Source: Peptococcaceae bacterium
Lineage (GTDB): Bacteria > Bacillota > Dehalobacteriia > UBA4068 > UBA4997
NCBI GenBank assembly: GCA_019421315.1
Contig: JAHZFN010000092.1
Span: 1 to 5,421 of the forward strand
DNA: 5,421 bases
Direction: 5' to 3'
The translations under genes and the position numbers were made by a program. Shown piece after piece: positions 1-5,421 of the stretch. The first letter of the stretch is position 1; each line of letters opens with the position of its first letter. Below the pieces are notes generated by a model that made no database searches, had not been told where the DNA came from, and saw only the letters and a list, made by a program, of their open reading frames with translations.

Positions 1-778
1 GGTTGGTTTCCGCCGCATAAACAGCGGTGCCTATGGCAACGAAATACTGCCCCAAATCGGGGAAAACCGCATTTTCCGCCGCAAGCTGCAAGGTTTCCGC
101 AAAACGCTGCTGCAAACCTTTCAGGAAAAAGAGAGGTCCGCCCAAAAACAAAACCTTGCCTTTGATTTTTCTGCCCTGCGCCAAACCCGCAATGGTTTGC
201 TCCACAACCGCCTGATAAATGCTGGCGGCAATGTCTTCTTTTTTGGCACCCTGGTTAATCAGCGGCTGAATGTCCGTTTTGGCAAAAACACCGCAGCGGC
301 TGGCAATGGCGTAAATCTTTTTGTGGTTCAAAGCCAGCTCGTCCAGCTCCGACACGGAAACATCCAAAAGAGTTGCCATCTGGTCGATAAAGGCGCCTGT
401 GCCGCCGGCGCAGGTTCCGTTCATTCTTTCTTCAAAGCCGCCTGTCAAAAAGACAATTTTGGCGTCCTCGCCGCCCAGTTCCACCACAACGTCGGTATCG
501 GGAACCAGCAAATCAACAGCGCCGCCCAAAGCGAAAACCTCCTGCACAAAATCAAGACGGCACGCCTTGGAAATGCCCAATCCCGCCGAACCGGAAACCG
601 CCAGTTTAAATTTTTTATTTTTCAAAAGCAGTACCATATCCTTGATGATACCTTCCAAGCTTTCGGCAATTTTGGAATAATGCCTTTTGTAAACCTTATA
701 CAATATTGCATTTTCCTCATCCAGAACAACCGCCTTAACCGTGGTTGAACCAACGTCTATGCCTACTTTATATACCAA
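1..778 (-). CDS. Acyl-CoA dehydratase activase (BadF/BadG/BcrA/BcrD ATPase family), N-terminal part, truncated by the left window edge
   Basis: The 259 visible codons form an ASKHA-fold ATPase domain like HgdC, the activator of (R)-2-hydroxyacyl-CoA dehydratases. In that family a homodimer bridged by one [4Fe-4S] cluster uses ATP to inject an electron into the dehydratase, in the cytoplasm of anaerobes. Visible motifs, numbered from the TTG start: phosphate-1 loop GIDVGSTT (6-13), second phosphate loop LGGEDAK (101-107), the cluster cysteine in NGTCAGGTGAF (Cys123), the second cluster cysteine in ASRCGVFAKTD (Cys162), and the adenosine-side loop FLGGP (211-215). The wording of these motifs (GGED where HgdC has GGQD, RCGVFAKTDIQPLINQGA) resembles the first domain of the large clostridial activase proteins of about 1,400 residues that carry two ATPase domains and a dehydratase-like part. 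This is from memory, and the rest of the gene is outside the window. I chose TTG at 778-776 because AGGTGA lies five bases upstream. GTG at 787-785 is in frame and would add three residues. Its substrate is unknown. Confidence 0.88.
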   Translation of the reverse strand, partial: MVYKVGIDVGSTTVKAVVLDEENAILYKVYKRHYSKIAESLEGIIKDMVLLLKNKKFKLAVSGSAGLGISKACRLDFVQEVFALGGAVDLLVPDTDVVVELGGEDAKIVFLTGGFEERMNGTCAGGTGAFIDQMATLLDVSVSELDELALNHKKIYAIASRCGVFAKTDIQPLINQGAKKEDIAASIYQAVVEQTIAGLAQGRKIKGKVLFLGGPLFFLKGLQQRFAETLQLAAENAVFPDLGQYFVAIGTAVYAAETN

Positions 779-783
779 ATTTT

Positions 784-789
784 TCACCT
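784..789 (-). promoter_or_regulatory. Ribosome binding site AGGTGA for the activase gene
   Basis: On the minus strand AGGTGA ends five bases before TTG (778-776), a workable Shine-Dalgarno spacing. The competing in-frame GTG (787-785) overlaps this same site and has only a weak purine run (GAAAG) upstream, so TTG is the better-supported start. An in-frame TGA at 796-794 rules out any start further upstream. Confidence 0.55.
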
Positions 790-829
790 GCTTTCACAAT
801 CCCAATAAAGCATATGCCGAAAATCCGCA

Positions 830-858
830 ATTATCCTCAAACCCCTCGGTTTTCTTAA
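830..858 (-). promoter_or_regulatory. Candidate proximal promoter of the activase gene
   Basis: On the minus strand TTAAGA (858-853) and GATAAT (835-830) are separated by 17 bases, matching the sigma-A consensus at four and five of six positions. Initiation would fall near 823, leaving a leader of about 45 bases before the TTG start. The spacer contains GGGGTTTGAG, one arm of the inverted repeat at 836-907, so a regulator bound to that repeat could occlude the promoter. This is inferred from sequence match only. Confidence 0.35.
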
Positions 859-907
859 AATTAGTTTTCGCCCGATTGTTTTCGGGCGGTGATTTGGGGT
901 GTTTGAG
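836..907. repeat. Nested inverted repeat (72 bases) upstream of the activase gene
   Basis: The outer arms are CTCAAACCCC (836-845) and GGGGTGTTTGAG (896-907): ten pairs with a two-base bulge. Nested inside is a perfect seven-pair hairpin, CGCCCGA (869-875) with TCGGGCG (882-888), around a six-base loop. Neither strand has a U-run following either stem, so it is not an intrinsic terminator. It could be an RNA structure in the activase leader, a DNA operator (one outer arm lies in the spacer of a candidate promoter), or a copy of a dispersed intergenic repeat. No known riboswitch class was recognised. Confidence 0.5.
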
Positions 908-1146
908 CAATACACTGCACAGCTAACCCTCTTTGCTGTTTTCCCAATAAGCCCAATAAACCGATTTCAATATACCCACATCTATACCCGCATTGTTTAA
1001 CTGCATAAAACCTAAACACTAACCGTTTTTTTCAGAAACTAAAAAATTACGCAGCAATAATTTTCGAAAAGGGAGAAATCAAAGAAAGAACTCGCCTGCC
1101 TCATATCGGCATTACTCTTTATTAAGTTGTCTTTTGAAATTTATGA

Positions 1147-1175
1147 ATTATATATTGCAATTCCATATTTTACAA
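1147..1175 (-). promoter_or_regulatory. Candidate distal promoter reading toward the activase gene
   Basis: On the minus strand TTGTAA (1175-1170) is followed after exactly 17 bases by a perfect TATAAT (1152-1147), in AT-rich surroundings. This is the best sigma-A type match seen in the gene-free stretch. Initiation near 1140 would give the activase messenger a leader of roughly 360 bases, covering the small broken frame and the nested inverted repeat. AT-rich DNA yields chance matches, so support is moderate. Confidence 0.45.
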
Positions 1176-1589
1176 TTTTGTATTAAAACAATCCGATAAT
1201 TTTTATTAAAAATAAATTTAATAATGCCGCTATCGGTTACGGCAAAATTATCCGTCAACATTCGGCAAGGAAACTGCCGTTTGTCGGTTTGAACGCAGAC
1301 ATGAAAACCGCTTTGCCGTTAATGCTATTTTACAAAATAACACCACTCGTGTAAACCGACAAAAATATCCAAAATGTCCGATGAGCCGCCGCTGCTGAGT
1401 TACAAATCCTACTTGGTCAAAATTGACAAACAATTCAAACAAATGCAAGGAAACAACCGAACAACACAGCCAACCTCTCACCGAACGGCACAGACAAAAC
1501 ATTTTTTCGGTTTTGCAGCCGCCGTCCAAACAATCAACAAAAAAATACAAATAGCAACATTATATATCATTATATATTAAATAGGTAGA
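1176..1589. other. Gene-free AT-rich intergenic stretch
   Basis: No convincing gene is seen. Two short opposing frames overlap here, but neither has a ribosome binding site or recognisable protein features. The plus strand between about 1320 and 1560 is strongly enriched in A and C; in 1431-1500, 56 of 70 bases are A or C. Short CGGCA/TGCCG inverted motifs cluster at 1225-1318, forming two weak five-pair hairpins (1225-1244 and 1263-1279). No tRNA, T-box, 6S, RNase P or SRP RNA signature was recognised. Confidence 0.5.
1558..1577. repeat. Two tandem copies of CATTATATAT
   Basis: The ten-base unit CATTATATAT occurs twice without a gap, just beyond the terminator. Read on the minus strand each copy contains TATAAT, but neither has a good -35 element 16-18 bases upstream, so it is recorded as a repeat and not as a promoter. 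Confidence 0.5.
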
Positions 1590-1627
1590 AAAAAAAAGAG
1601 CAATTTTAAAAAATTGCTCTTTTTTTT
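1590..1627 (-). terminator. Strong intrinsic terminator of the foldase gene, symmetrical and probably bidirectional
   Basis: The core stem pairs GAGCAATTT (1598-1606) with AAATTGCTC (1611-1619) around a four-base loop, and is extended by an eight-base A run on the left pairing with an eight-base T run on the right. Read on the minus strand it begins 44 bases after the foldase stop codon and ends in a U-run, a classic Rho-independent terminator. The symmetry means it should also stop plus-strand transcripts. Confidence 0.9.
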
Positions 1628-1671
1628 GATATAAAATTCAATTCTATCTGCCGTTTTTCAAATAATTGACA

Positions 1672-2820
1672 TTATTGGTCTGCCTGTCCGCTGTCAGCGC
1701 TGTCTGCATTGTCGGCTGAGTCGGTTTGAGCTGCCGTATCATCGGCGGAAGCGCCGGCGTTATCTGCGGAATTGTCGGCGTTATCCGCATTGTCGGTATT
1801 GTCTGTACTGTCAGTATTATCGGCACTGTCATCTTCTTCAACAGCGTATTTATATTTGTATTCTTTGTCGTATACGGCGTTATCCATGGCATCCTGCATA
1901 AATGTATTGAAGTTTTCGTTTTTCTGGTCTCCCAGCAGGCTGTCGGTAATTTCATCTTTCAGATTTTCCCAGCCTGTAACTTTTTCATCCAATTTGATTA
2001 CAAAATAACCGTAGCTGTCGTTTTTAACGGGTTCGGTGGTGTAGGAACCTACTTCCTGCAAACCGAAAGCGGCGGAAACAAATTCGGGAACATAGGCTTC
2101 GGACTGAGCTGTGAAGGCATCGTCCAAAACGCCGCCGTTATCTTTGGTTGCCGTGTCGGCGCTGTATTCTTTTGCCAATTCGGCAAAATCGCCGCCGTCG
2201 TTCAGCTTGGTGATAACTTCTTTGGCTTTGGTTTCGGCCTCTGCCCAGGAATCATCGCTGGTTGTATCTTCGGGCTGAACCAAGATATAGGATACTTTTA
2301 CTGTATCGAAAGCGGTGGGGTCAGCTTCGTATGCGGCTTTCAGCTCTTCGTCGGTTGCAGTCAAATCCTTGTTCAAATCATCGAAAAGCGCCTGATAATA
2401 CAGCTGAGATTCGATAATCCATTTGATGGTGGATTCTTCCAATTCATTTTTTTCCAAAAATTCATTATAAGCATCTTTGTCGGCAAAGGCTTCTTTTTCT
2501 TTTTCAAATTCTTCGTCAACTTCTTCAGATGTTACTTCCAAGCCTCTTTCTATGGCGCCACTGCGAACCAATGCCAACTGTTCGGCGTTGGTTACAGCCT
2601 GCTCTTCAATCATTGCCAAATACTGAGCGCCTTGTTTGGATTCGGTGTCAATTCCGTAAGCGGCAAGGCTTTGGGAACCTGCCGCAATATAATAATCAAC
2701 GACAGCCTGGGGAACTTTTTCACCGTTTACAATCATTGCGGTTTGACTGCCGCAGCCTGCCAAACAAAAAACTGCCATACATACCAGCATTAAAGCCAGT
2801 ACTTTCTTCTTTAAACTCAT
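1672..2820 (-). CDS. PrsA/SurA-type parvulin-domain foldase lipoprotein
   Basis: This 382-residue protein has a lipoprotein signal peptide: basic start MSLKKK, a hydrophobic core, and lipobox LAGC with the lipidated residue at Cys23. It should therefore sit on the outer face of the cytoplasmic membrane and help secreted proteins fold. Residues about 27-155 resemble the helical SurA/PrsA N-terminal chaperone domain (IVNGEKVPQAVVDYY near its start). Residues about 172-278 form a parvulin (PpiC) domain: VSYILV, GGDFAELAKEYSAD, GGVL, FVSAAFGL and YGYFVIKL. The two conserved parvulin histidines are replaced by Tyr178 (SHIL to SYIL) and Phe273 (GYHIIK to GYFVIK), so isomerase activity may be weak or absent while chaperone function remains. 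From about 327 an acidic Asp/Asn/Ser/Ala/Thr tail runs to the end. The ATG is set by AGGAGG seven bases upstream. The gene follows mfd after 63 bases, a clostridial arrangement, and ends before a strong terminator. The symbol prsA is plausible but is not assigned, since such genomes often carry several paralogues. Confidence 0.9.
   Translation of the reverse strand: MSLKKKVLALMLVCMAVFCLAGCGSQTAMIVNGEKVPQAVVDYYIAAGSQSLAAYGIDTESKQGAQYLAMIEEQAVTNAEQLALVRSGAIERGLEVTSEEVDEEFEKEKEAFADKDAYNEFLEKNELEESTIKWIIESQLYYQALFDDLNKDLTATDEELKAAYEADPTAFDTVKVSYILVQPEDTTSDDSWAEAETKAKEVITKLNDGGDFAELAKEYSADTATKDNGGVLDDAFTAQSEAYVPEFVSAAFGLQEVGSYTTEPVKNDSYGYFVIKLDEKVTGWENLKDEITDSLLGDQKNENFNTFMQDAMDNAVYDKEYKYKYAVEEDDSADNTDSTDNTDNADNADNSADNAGASADDTAAQTDSADNADSADSGQADQ
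1687..1830 (-). repeat. Nine-base coding repeats for the Asp-Asn/Ser-Ala/Thr tail of the foldase
   Basis: Seven consecutive three-codon units of the form D-[NS]-[ATS] encode residues 331-351 (1830-1768), and four more encode residues 367-378 (1722-1687), separated by an alanine-rich spacer. The units drift in third positions (GAC/GAT, AAT/AAC), which suggests an old repeat kept at protein level and not a fresh slippage product. The tail is likely disordered, strongly acidic and outside the folded foldase. Confidence 0.8.
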
Positions 2821-2827
2821 TTCATAG

Positions 2828-2863
2828 CCTCCTAAAAATAAAAAATAGATTTAACTTATTATA
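2828..2863 (-). promoter_or_regulatory. Ribosome binding site and candidate -10 box of the foldase gene
   Basis: A full AGGAGG (2833-2828) stands seven bases before the ATG at 2820 and fixes the start. A perfect TATAAT (2863-2858) lies 25 bases further upstream, but the best -35 at 17-base spacing (TAGTAA) matches only three of six positions. The gene may therefore have its own weak or activated promoter in addition to readthrough from mfd, since no terminator is visible in the 63-base gap. Confidence 0.5.
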
Positions 2864-2883
2864 TAACACATAGTACAATTTTA

Positions 2884-5421
2884 CTATTTTTTCTCCTGTA
2901 ATGCAAGTATATCCTGCAATAAATTTGTCAATATTTCAAGTTTTGCCTTATCGGACAAATTGCTTATCCGCAGACTGATAACAAAGCCTTTTTTGCTGTT
3001 GAATTTAACCGTATTGCCGTATTTTTCGGCAATTTTCACCAATGTGCCGCCCTGAATTTGGTGGTCGGCAAAAAAGCGGATGTTAAGCCCCGTGCCGACA
3101 GCGACAACGGAACGCACCAACAGGCGGTTTGCCAAGCTTTTGATTTTGCTTAAAGCGAAAAGATTTTCCACCCCCGGCGGCATAACACCGAAGCGGTCGT
3201 TGATTTCCGCCGTCAGTTTTGCTTTTTCCTCATCGCTTGTCAAAGCGGCAATGCGTTTGTAAATCTCAATTTTGATTTCCGTGTCGGGCAAATAATTATC
3301 GGGGATATAAGCATTGACACCCAAATCCATCTGCAAGGATTCTCTTTCCTGCCGTTCTTCTCTCGGTTGATTGTTAAGCCCCGCCTCAACTTCTTCCGCC
3401 ACCATTTTGCAGTACATTTCAAAACCGACGGCGGCAATATGCCCGTGCTGTTCCGGTCCCAGAATATTGCCGGCGCCGCGGATTTCCATGTCCCGCATCG
3501 CAATCTTAAAGCCGCTGCCCAGCTCCGTAAAATCGCGGATTGCCATTAGTCTTTTTTTTGCATCGTCGTTCAGCATTTTGTTGGCAGCAAATGTAAAGTA
3601 AGCAAATGCCTGGCGGGGCGATCTGCCAACCCTTCCCCGCAGCTGATACAGCTGAGACAGACCAAAATGGTCGGCATCTTTAACAATCATGGTGTTGGCG
3701 TTGGGAATATCCAGCCCCGACTCGGCAATGGTTGTGCAAACCAAAACGTCACCCTCGCCTTCGATAAAAGCGGTCATCACATTTTCCAGCTGCCGCTCCG
3801 TCATCTGACCGTGCGCCACCAGAACCTCGGCATCGGGAACCATCGCCTGAACCTCCCGCTGTACCTTTTCAATATCCTGAACTCGGTTATAAATATAAAA
3901 CACCTGTCCGCCTCTGGCAAGCTCTTTTTCAATGGCGTTTTTAATCAAGCGGTAATTATATTCCACAACATAAGTCTGCACGGGCTGCCTGTCCTCAGGC
4001 GGCGTGGTGATAACACTCATATCCCGCATACCCACCAAAGACATATGCAGTGTTCTGGGAATCGGCGTTGCCGACAAGGTGAGCACGTCGACACTGTTCC
4101 GCCATTTTTTGATTTTTTCCTTGTGGGCAACGCCGAAACGCTGTTCCTCGTCCACAATCAAAAGCCCCAAATCCTTAAAGACAATATCTTTTGAAAGCAG
4201 TCTGTGAGTGCCGATTAAAACATCCAGCGTACCGTCCGCCGCCTTTTTCAAAAGCTCCGTTTGTTTCTTTTTGGCAACAAAACGGCTGATCACGCCGATT
4301 TCCACAGGATAATTGCGGAACCTTTCTTTAAAGGTATGGTAGTGCTGTTCCGCCAGAAGTGTCGTGGGCACAAGCATTGCCACCTGTTTGCCGTCGCAGA
4401 CAGCCTTGAAAGCCGCACGCATGGCAACCTCCGTTTTGCCGTAGCCAACGTCGCCGCAAAGCAAACGGTCCATCGGTCTTTTGCTTTCCATATCCCGTTT
4501 AATATCACGGATTGCCTCCAGCTGACCGTCTGTTTCTTCGTACTCAAAAGCGTCTTCAAATTCGTTCATCCAGTTGTTGTCAGGTGAAAAAGCAAAGCCC
4601 TCCGCCTTTTCTCTGGCGGCATAAAGCTTCAGCAGTTCGTCCGCCATGTCGGCAACAGAAGCCCGCACCTTATGCTTAACTCGGCTCCACTGATTGCCGC
4701 CCAGCTTATACAGCTTGGGAACGGCTCCCTCGTTGCCGATATATTTCTGCACCAAATCCATCTGATCGACAGGTACAAAAAGCTTGTCGCTTCCCGCATA
4801 ATCAATATGGAGGTAATCCCTGGAAACGGAATCAAGCGTAATTCGTTCGATTCCCCGAAAACGACCGATACCATGGTTTTCGTGAACAACTAAATCTCCC
4901 GGTTTCACCTCAACAAAGGCGTCAAAGCCGTTTTTGTTGTTTTTTTTGGCATGGCGTTTTTTGTTTTTTGCTACCTTGCCCAAAAGCTCTTTTTCCGTAA
5001 CAATCACAAATTTGCCGTCCGGGTATTCCAGCCCCTGGGTCAAAGCCAAAACGCTGACACCCGCCGATTCAACGCCGTGTTCCCGCAAAAACTGCCGCAT
5101 ATTTTCAACCCGAACACCCGAACTGGCGCAAAAATAGATATTATAGCCCCGCTTTTGCCAAAGGCGCATATCCTCGGCAAAAAGCTCCGCCTGTCCCACA
5201 TATCCGGTTACAAACCGCATTCCGAAACGCAGCTGCTGGTCATACTCTATTTTACACTTGGCAGGCAGCGCCGCAAAGGAAAAATTCGGCAATCTGTTAA
5301 TTTGAGAAATCAACTGCTCCGCATCACAGAAATTTTTGGCAAATCCCGGCAAAATCTGCCCTGTGTTCAGCAATTCATCATAATACGAATAGCGTTCATC
5401 GTCAATTTCCTCCAAAGTACG
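2884..5421 (-). CDS. mfd: Transcription-repair coupling factor Mfd, lacking its N-terminal part (window edge)
   Basis: Mfd recognises RNA polymerase stalled at DNA damage, pushes it off by ATP-driven translocation on duplex DNA, and recruits UvrA for excision repair. The 845 visible codons, numbered from the edge, hold these parts in order: part of the D3 region; a lysine-rich linker (149-164); the RNA-polymerase-interacting domain (about 166-237, with GDLVVHENHGIGRF); the superfamily 2 translocase with motif Ia VPTTLLAEQ, Walker A GDVGYGKTEVA (323-333), GTHRLL (404-409), Walker B DEEQ (424-427), SATPIPRT (450-457) and QLRGRVGRS (593-601); the TRG translocation motif with Arg648 and Gln658, equivalent to E. 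coli Arg953 and Gln963; and the C-terminal TRCF domain (about 705-767). All key motifs are intact. Full-length Mfd is about 1,150-1,180 residues, so roughly 300 residues, the UvrB-like module, lie off the right edge. The frame is open to the edge, so no start is visible. The stop is TAG. The foldase gene follows on the same strand. Confidence 0.98.
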   Translation of the reverse strand, partial: RTLEEIDDERYSYYDELLNTGQILPGFAKNFCDAEQLISQINRLPNFSFAALPAKCKIEYDQQLRFGMRFVTGYVGQAELFAEDMRLWQKRGYNIYFCASSGVRVENMRQFLREHGVESAGVSVLALTQGLEYPDGKFVIVTEKELLGKVAKNKKRHAKKNNKNGFDAFVEVKPGDLVVHENHGIGRFRGIERITLDSVSRDYLHIDYAGSDKLFVPVDQMDLVQKYIGNEGAVPKLYKLGGNQWSRVKHKVRASVADMADELLKLYAAREKAEGFAFSPDNNWMNEFEDAFEYEETDGQLEAIRDIKRDMESKRPMDRLLCGDVGYGKTEVAMRAAFKAVCDGKQVAMLVPTTLLAEQHYHTFKERFRNYPVEIGVISRFVAKKKQTELLKKAADGTLDVLIGTHRLLSKDIVFKDLGLLIVDEEQRFGVAHKEKIKKWRNSVDVLTLSATPIPRTLHMSLVGMRDMSVITTPPEDRQPVQTYVVEYNYRLIKNAIEKELARGGQVFYIYNRVQDIEKVQREVQAMVPDAEVLVAHGQMTERQLENVMTAFIEGEGDVLVCTTIAESGLDIPNANTMIVKDADHFGLSQLYQLRGRVGRSPRQAFAYFTFAANKMLNDDAKKRLMAIRDFTELGSGFKIAMRDMEIRGAGNILGPEQHGHIAAVGFEMYCKMVAEEVEAGLNNQPREERQERESLQMDLGVNAYIPDNYLPDTEIKIEIYKRIAALTSDEEKAKLTAEINDRFGVMPPGVENLFALSKIKSLANRLLVRSVVAVGTGLNIRFFADHQIQGGTLVKIAEKYGNTVKFNSKKGFVISLRISNLSDKAKLEILTNLLQDILALQEKK

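Larger units (their letters stand above)
794..1006 (-). other. Small reading frame broken by one in-frame TAG, upstream of the activase gene
   Basis: From ATG (1006-1004) a frame of 27 codons runs to TAG (925-923), then stays open for another 42 codons to TGA (796-794). The first part begins MQLNNAGIDVGILK and contains the aromatic stretch VYWAYWENSKEG. The part after the TAG is hydrophilic, including KHPKSPPENNRAKTN, and ends FSAYALLGL. The DNA repeat TTATTGGG (two copies, about 943-959) is simply the repeated Tyr-Trp codons. I do not recognise the product. Three readings fit: a leader peptide of 27 residues, a decayed gene with a nonsense mutation, or chance openness in a structured leader. 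The initiation context is weak (AGG four bases before ATG), and the downstream half overlaps an inverted repeat, which argues for a non-coding role. The frame is not assigned as a gene. Confidence 0.25.

Noticed and set aside
197..748. Long plus-strand frame opposite the activase gene
   Set aside because: It is a shadow of the activase, whose minus-strand frame carries clear family motifs.
869..888. GC-rich hairpin as an intrinsic terminator
   Set aside because: No T-run follows it on either strand: the T-rich stretch precedes it on the plus strand and an A-rich stretch follows on the minus strand.
923..925. TAG read as pyrrolysine or suppressed
   Set aside because: mfd in this window ends with TAG as a normal stop, and nothing here indicates pyrrolysine machinery. 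A plain stop is the simpler reading.
1280..1300. tRNA T-loop-like GTTCAAACC on the minus strand
   Set aside because: The flanking bases do not pair into a T-stem, and no acceptor or anticodon arm is found.
1248..1550. Minus-strand frame of 100 codons with many cysteines
   Set aside because: It starts at a TTG without a ribosome binding site. The Cys, Phe and Leu richness is what G+T-rich DNA gives by chance, with no ordered motif such as CxxC pairs.
1374..1580. Plus-strand frame of 68 codons ending just before the terminator
   Set aside because: It has no ribosome binding site (the ATG is preceded by CAAAAATATCCAAA), no recognisable domain, and a composition explained by the A+C-rich block. 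Its position before a bidirectional terminator is suggestive but not enough.
1687..1830. Short regular repeats as a CRISPR array
   Set aside because: The period is nine bases with no spacers, and it is in frame within the foldase gene, so it is a coding repeat.
1726..2793. Plus-strand frame of 355 codons opposite the foldase gene
   Set aside because: Its Phe/Gly/Val-rich translation is the mirror of the Glu/Ala/Asp-rich foldase. The minus frame has the lipobox, the parvulin domain and a strong ribosome binding site.
5413..5415. TTG as the start of Mfd
   Set aside because: The frame is open to the window edge and the UvrB-like N-terminal module is missing, so this is an internal leucine codon and not a start.

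Overview
The window looks like chromosomal DNA from an anaerobic Firmicute, most likely Clostridia or a relative. The evidence is an AT-rich set of intergenic regions, an oxygen-sensitive type of Fe-S activase, a lipoprotein foldase with a Gram-positive style lipobox, and the order mfd then prsA-like foldase, which is common in clostridial genomes. No genus can be named from the sequence alone. All three recognisable genes are read on the minus strand, so the biological order runs from high to low coordinates.

Region by region, in reading order. (1) 5421-2884: most of mfd, the transcription-repair coupling factor. Its N-terminal part, the UvrB-like module of roughly 300 residues, lies beyond the right edge. 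(2) 2883-2821: a 63-base gap with a candidate -10 box and a strong Shine-Dalgarno site. (3) 2820-1672: a PrsA/SurA-type parvulin lipoprotein with an unusual acidic Asp/Asn/Ser/Ala tail. (4) 1627-1590: a strong bidirectional intrinsic terminator. (5) 1589-779: a long AT-rich stretch with no secure gene. Its left half holds two candidate minus-strand promoters, a nested inverted repeat and a small reading frame broken by one TAG. (6) 778-1: the N-terminal 259 codons of a BadF/BadG/BcrA/BcrD-type acyl-CoA dehydratase activase, cut by the left edge.

Mfd (DNA repair at stalled RNA polymerase) and the foldase lipoprotein (secreted-protein folding) are housekeeping genes that are probably neighbours by clostridial synteny and not by shared function. 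The activase belongs to anaerobic CoA-dependent radical dehydratase chemistry and appears to be a separate transcription unit with its own leader. No mobile element, CRISPR array, tRNA or rRNA gene was found. The points most worth a second look are the foldase, which lacks both conserved parvulin histidines, and the leader region of the activase gene. I saw no convincing evidence for a wholly new multi-gene system.
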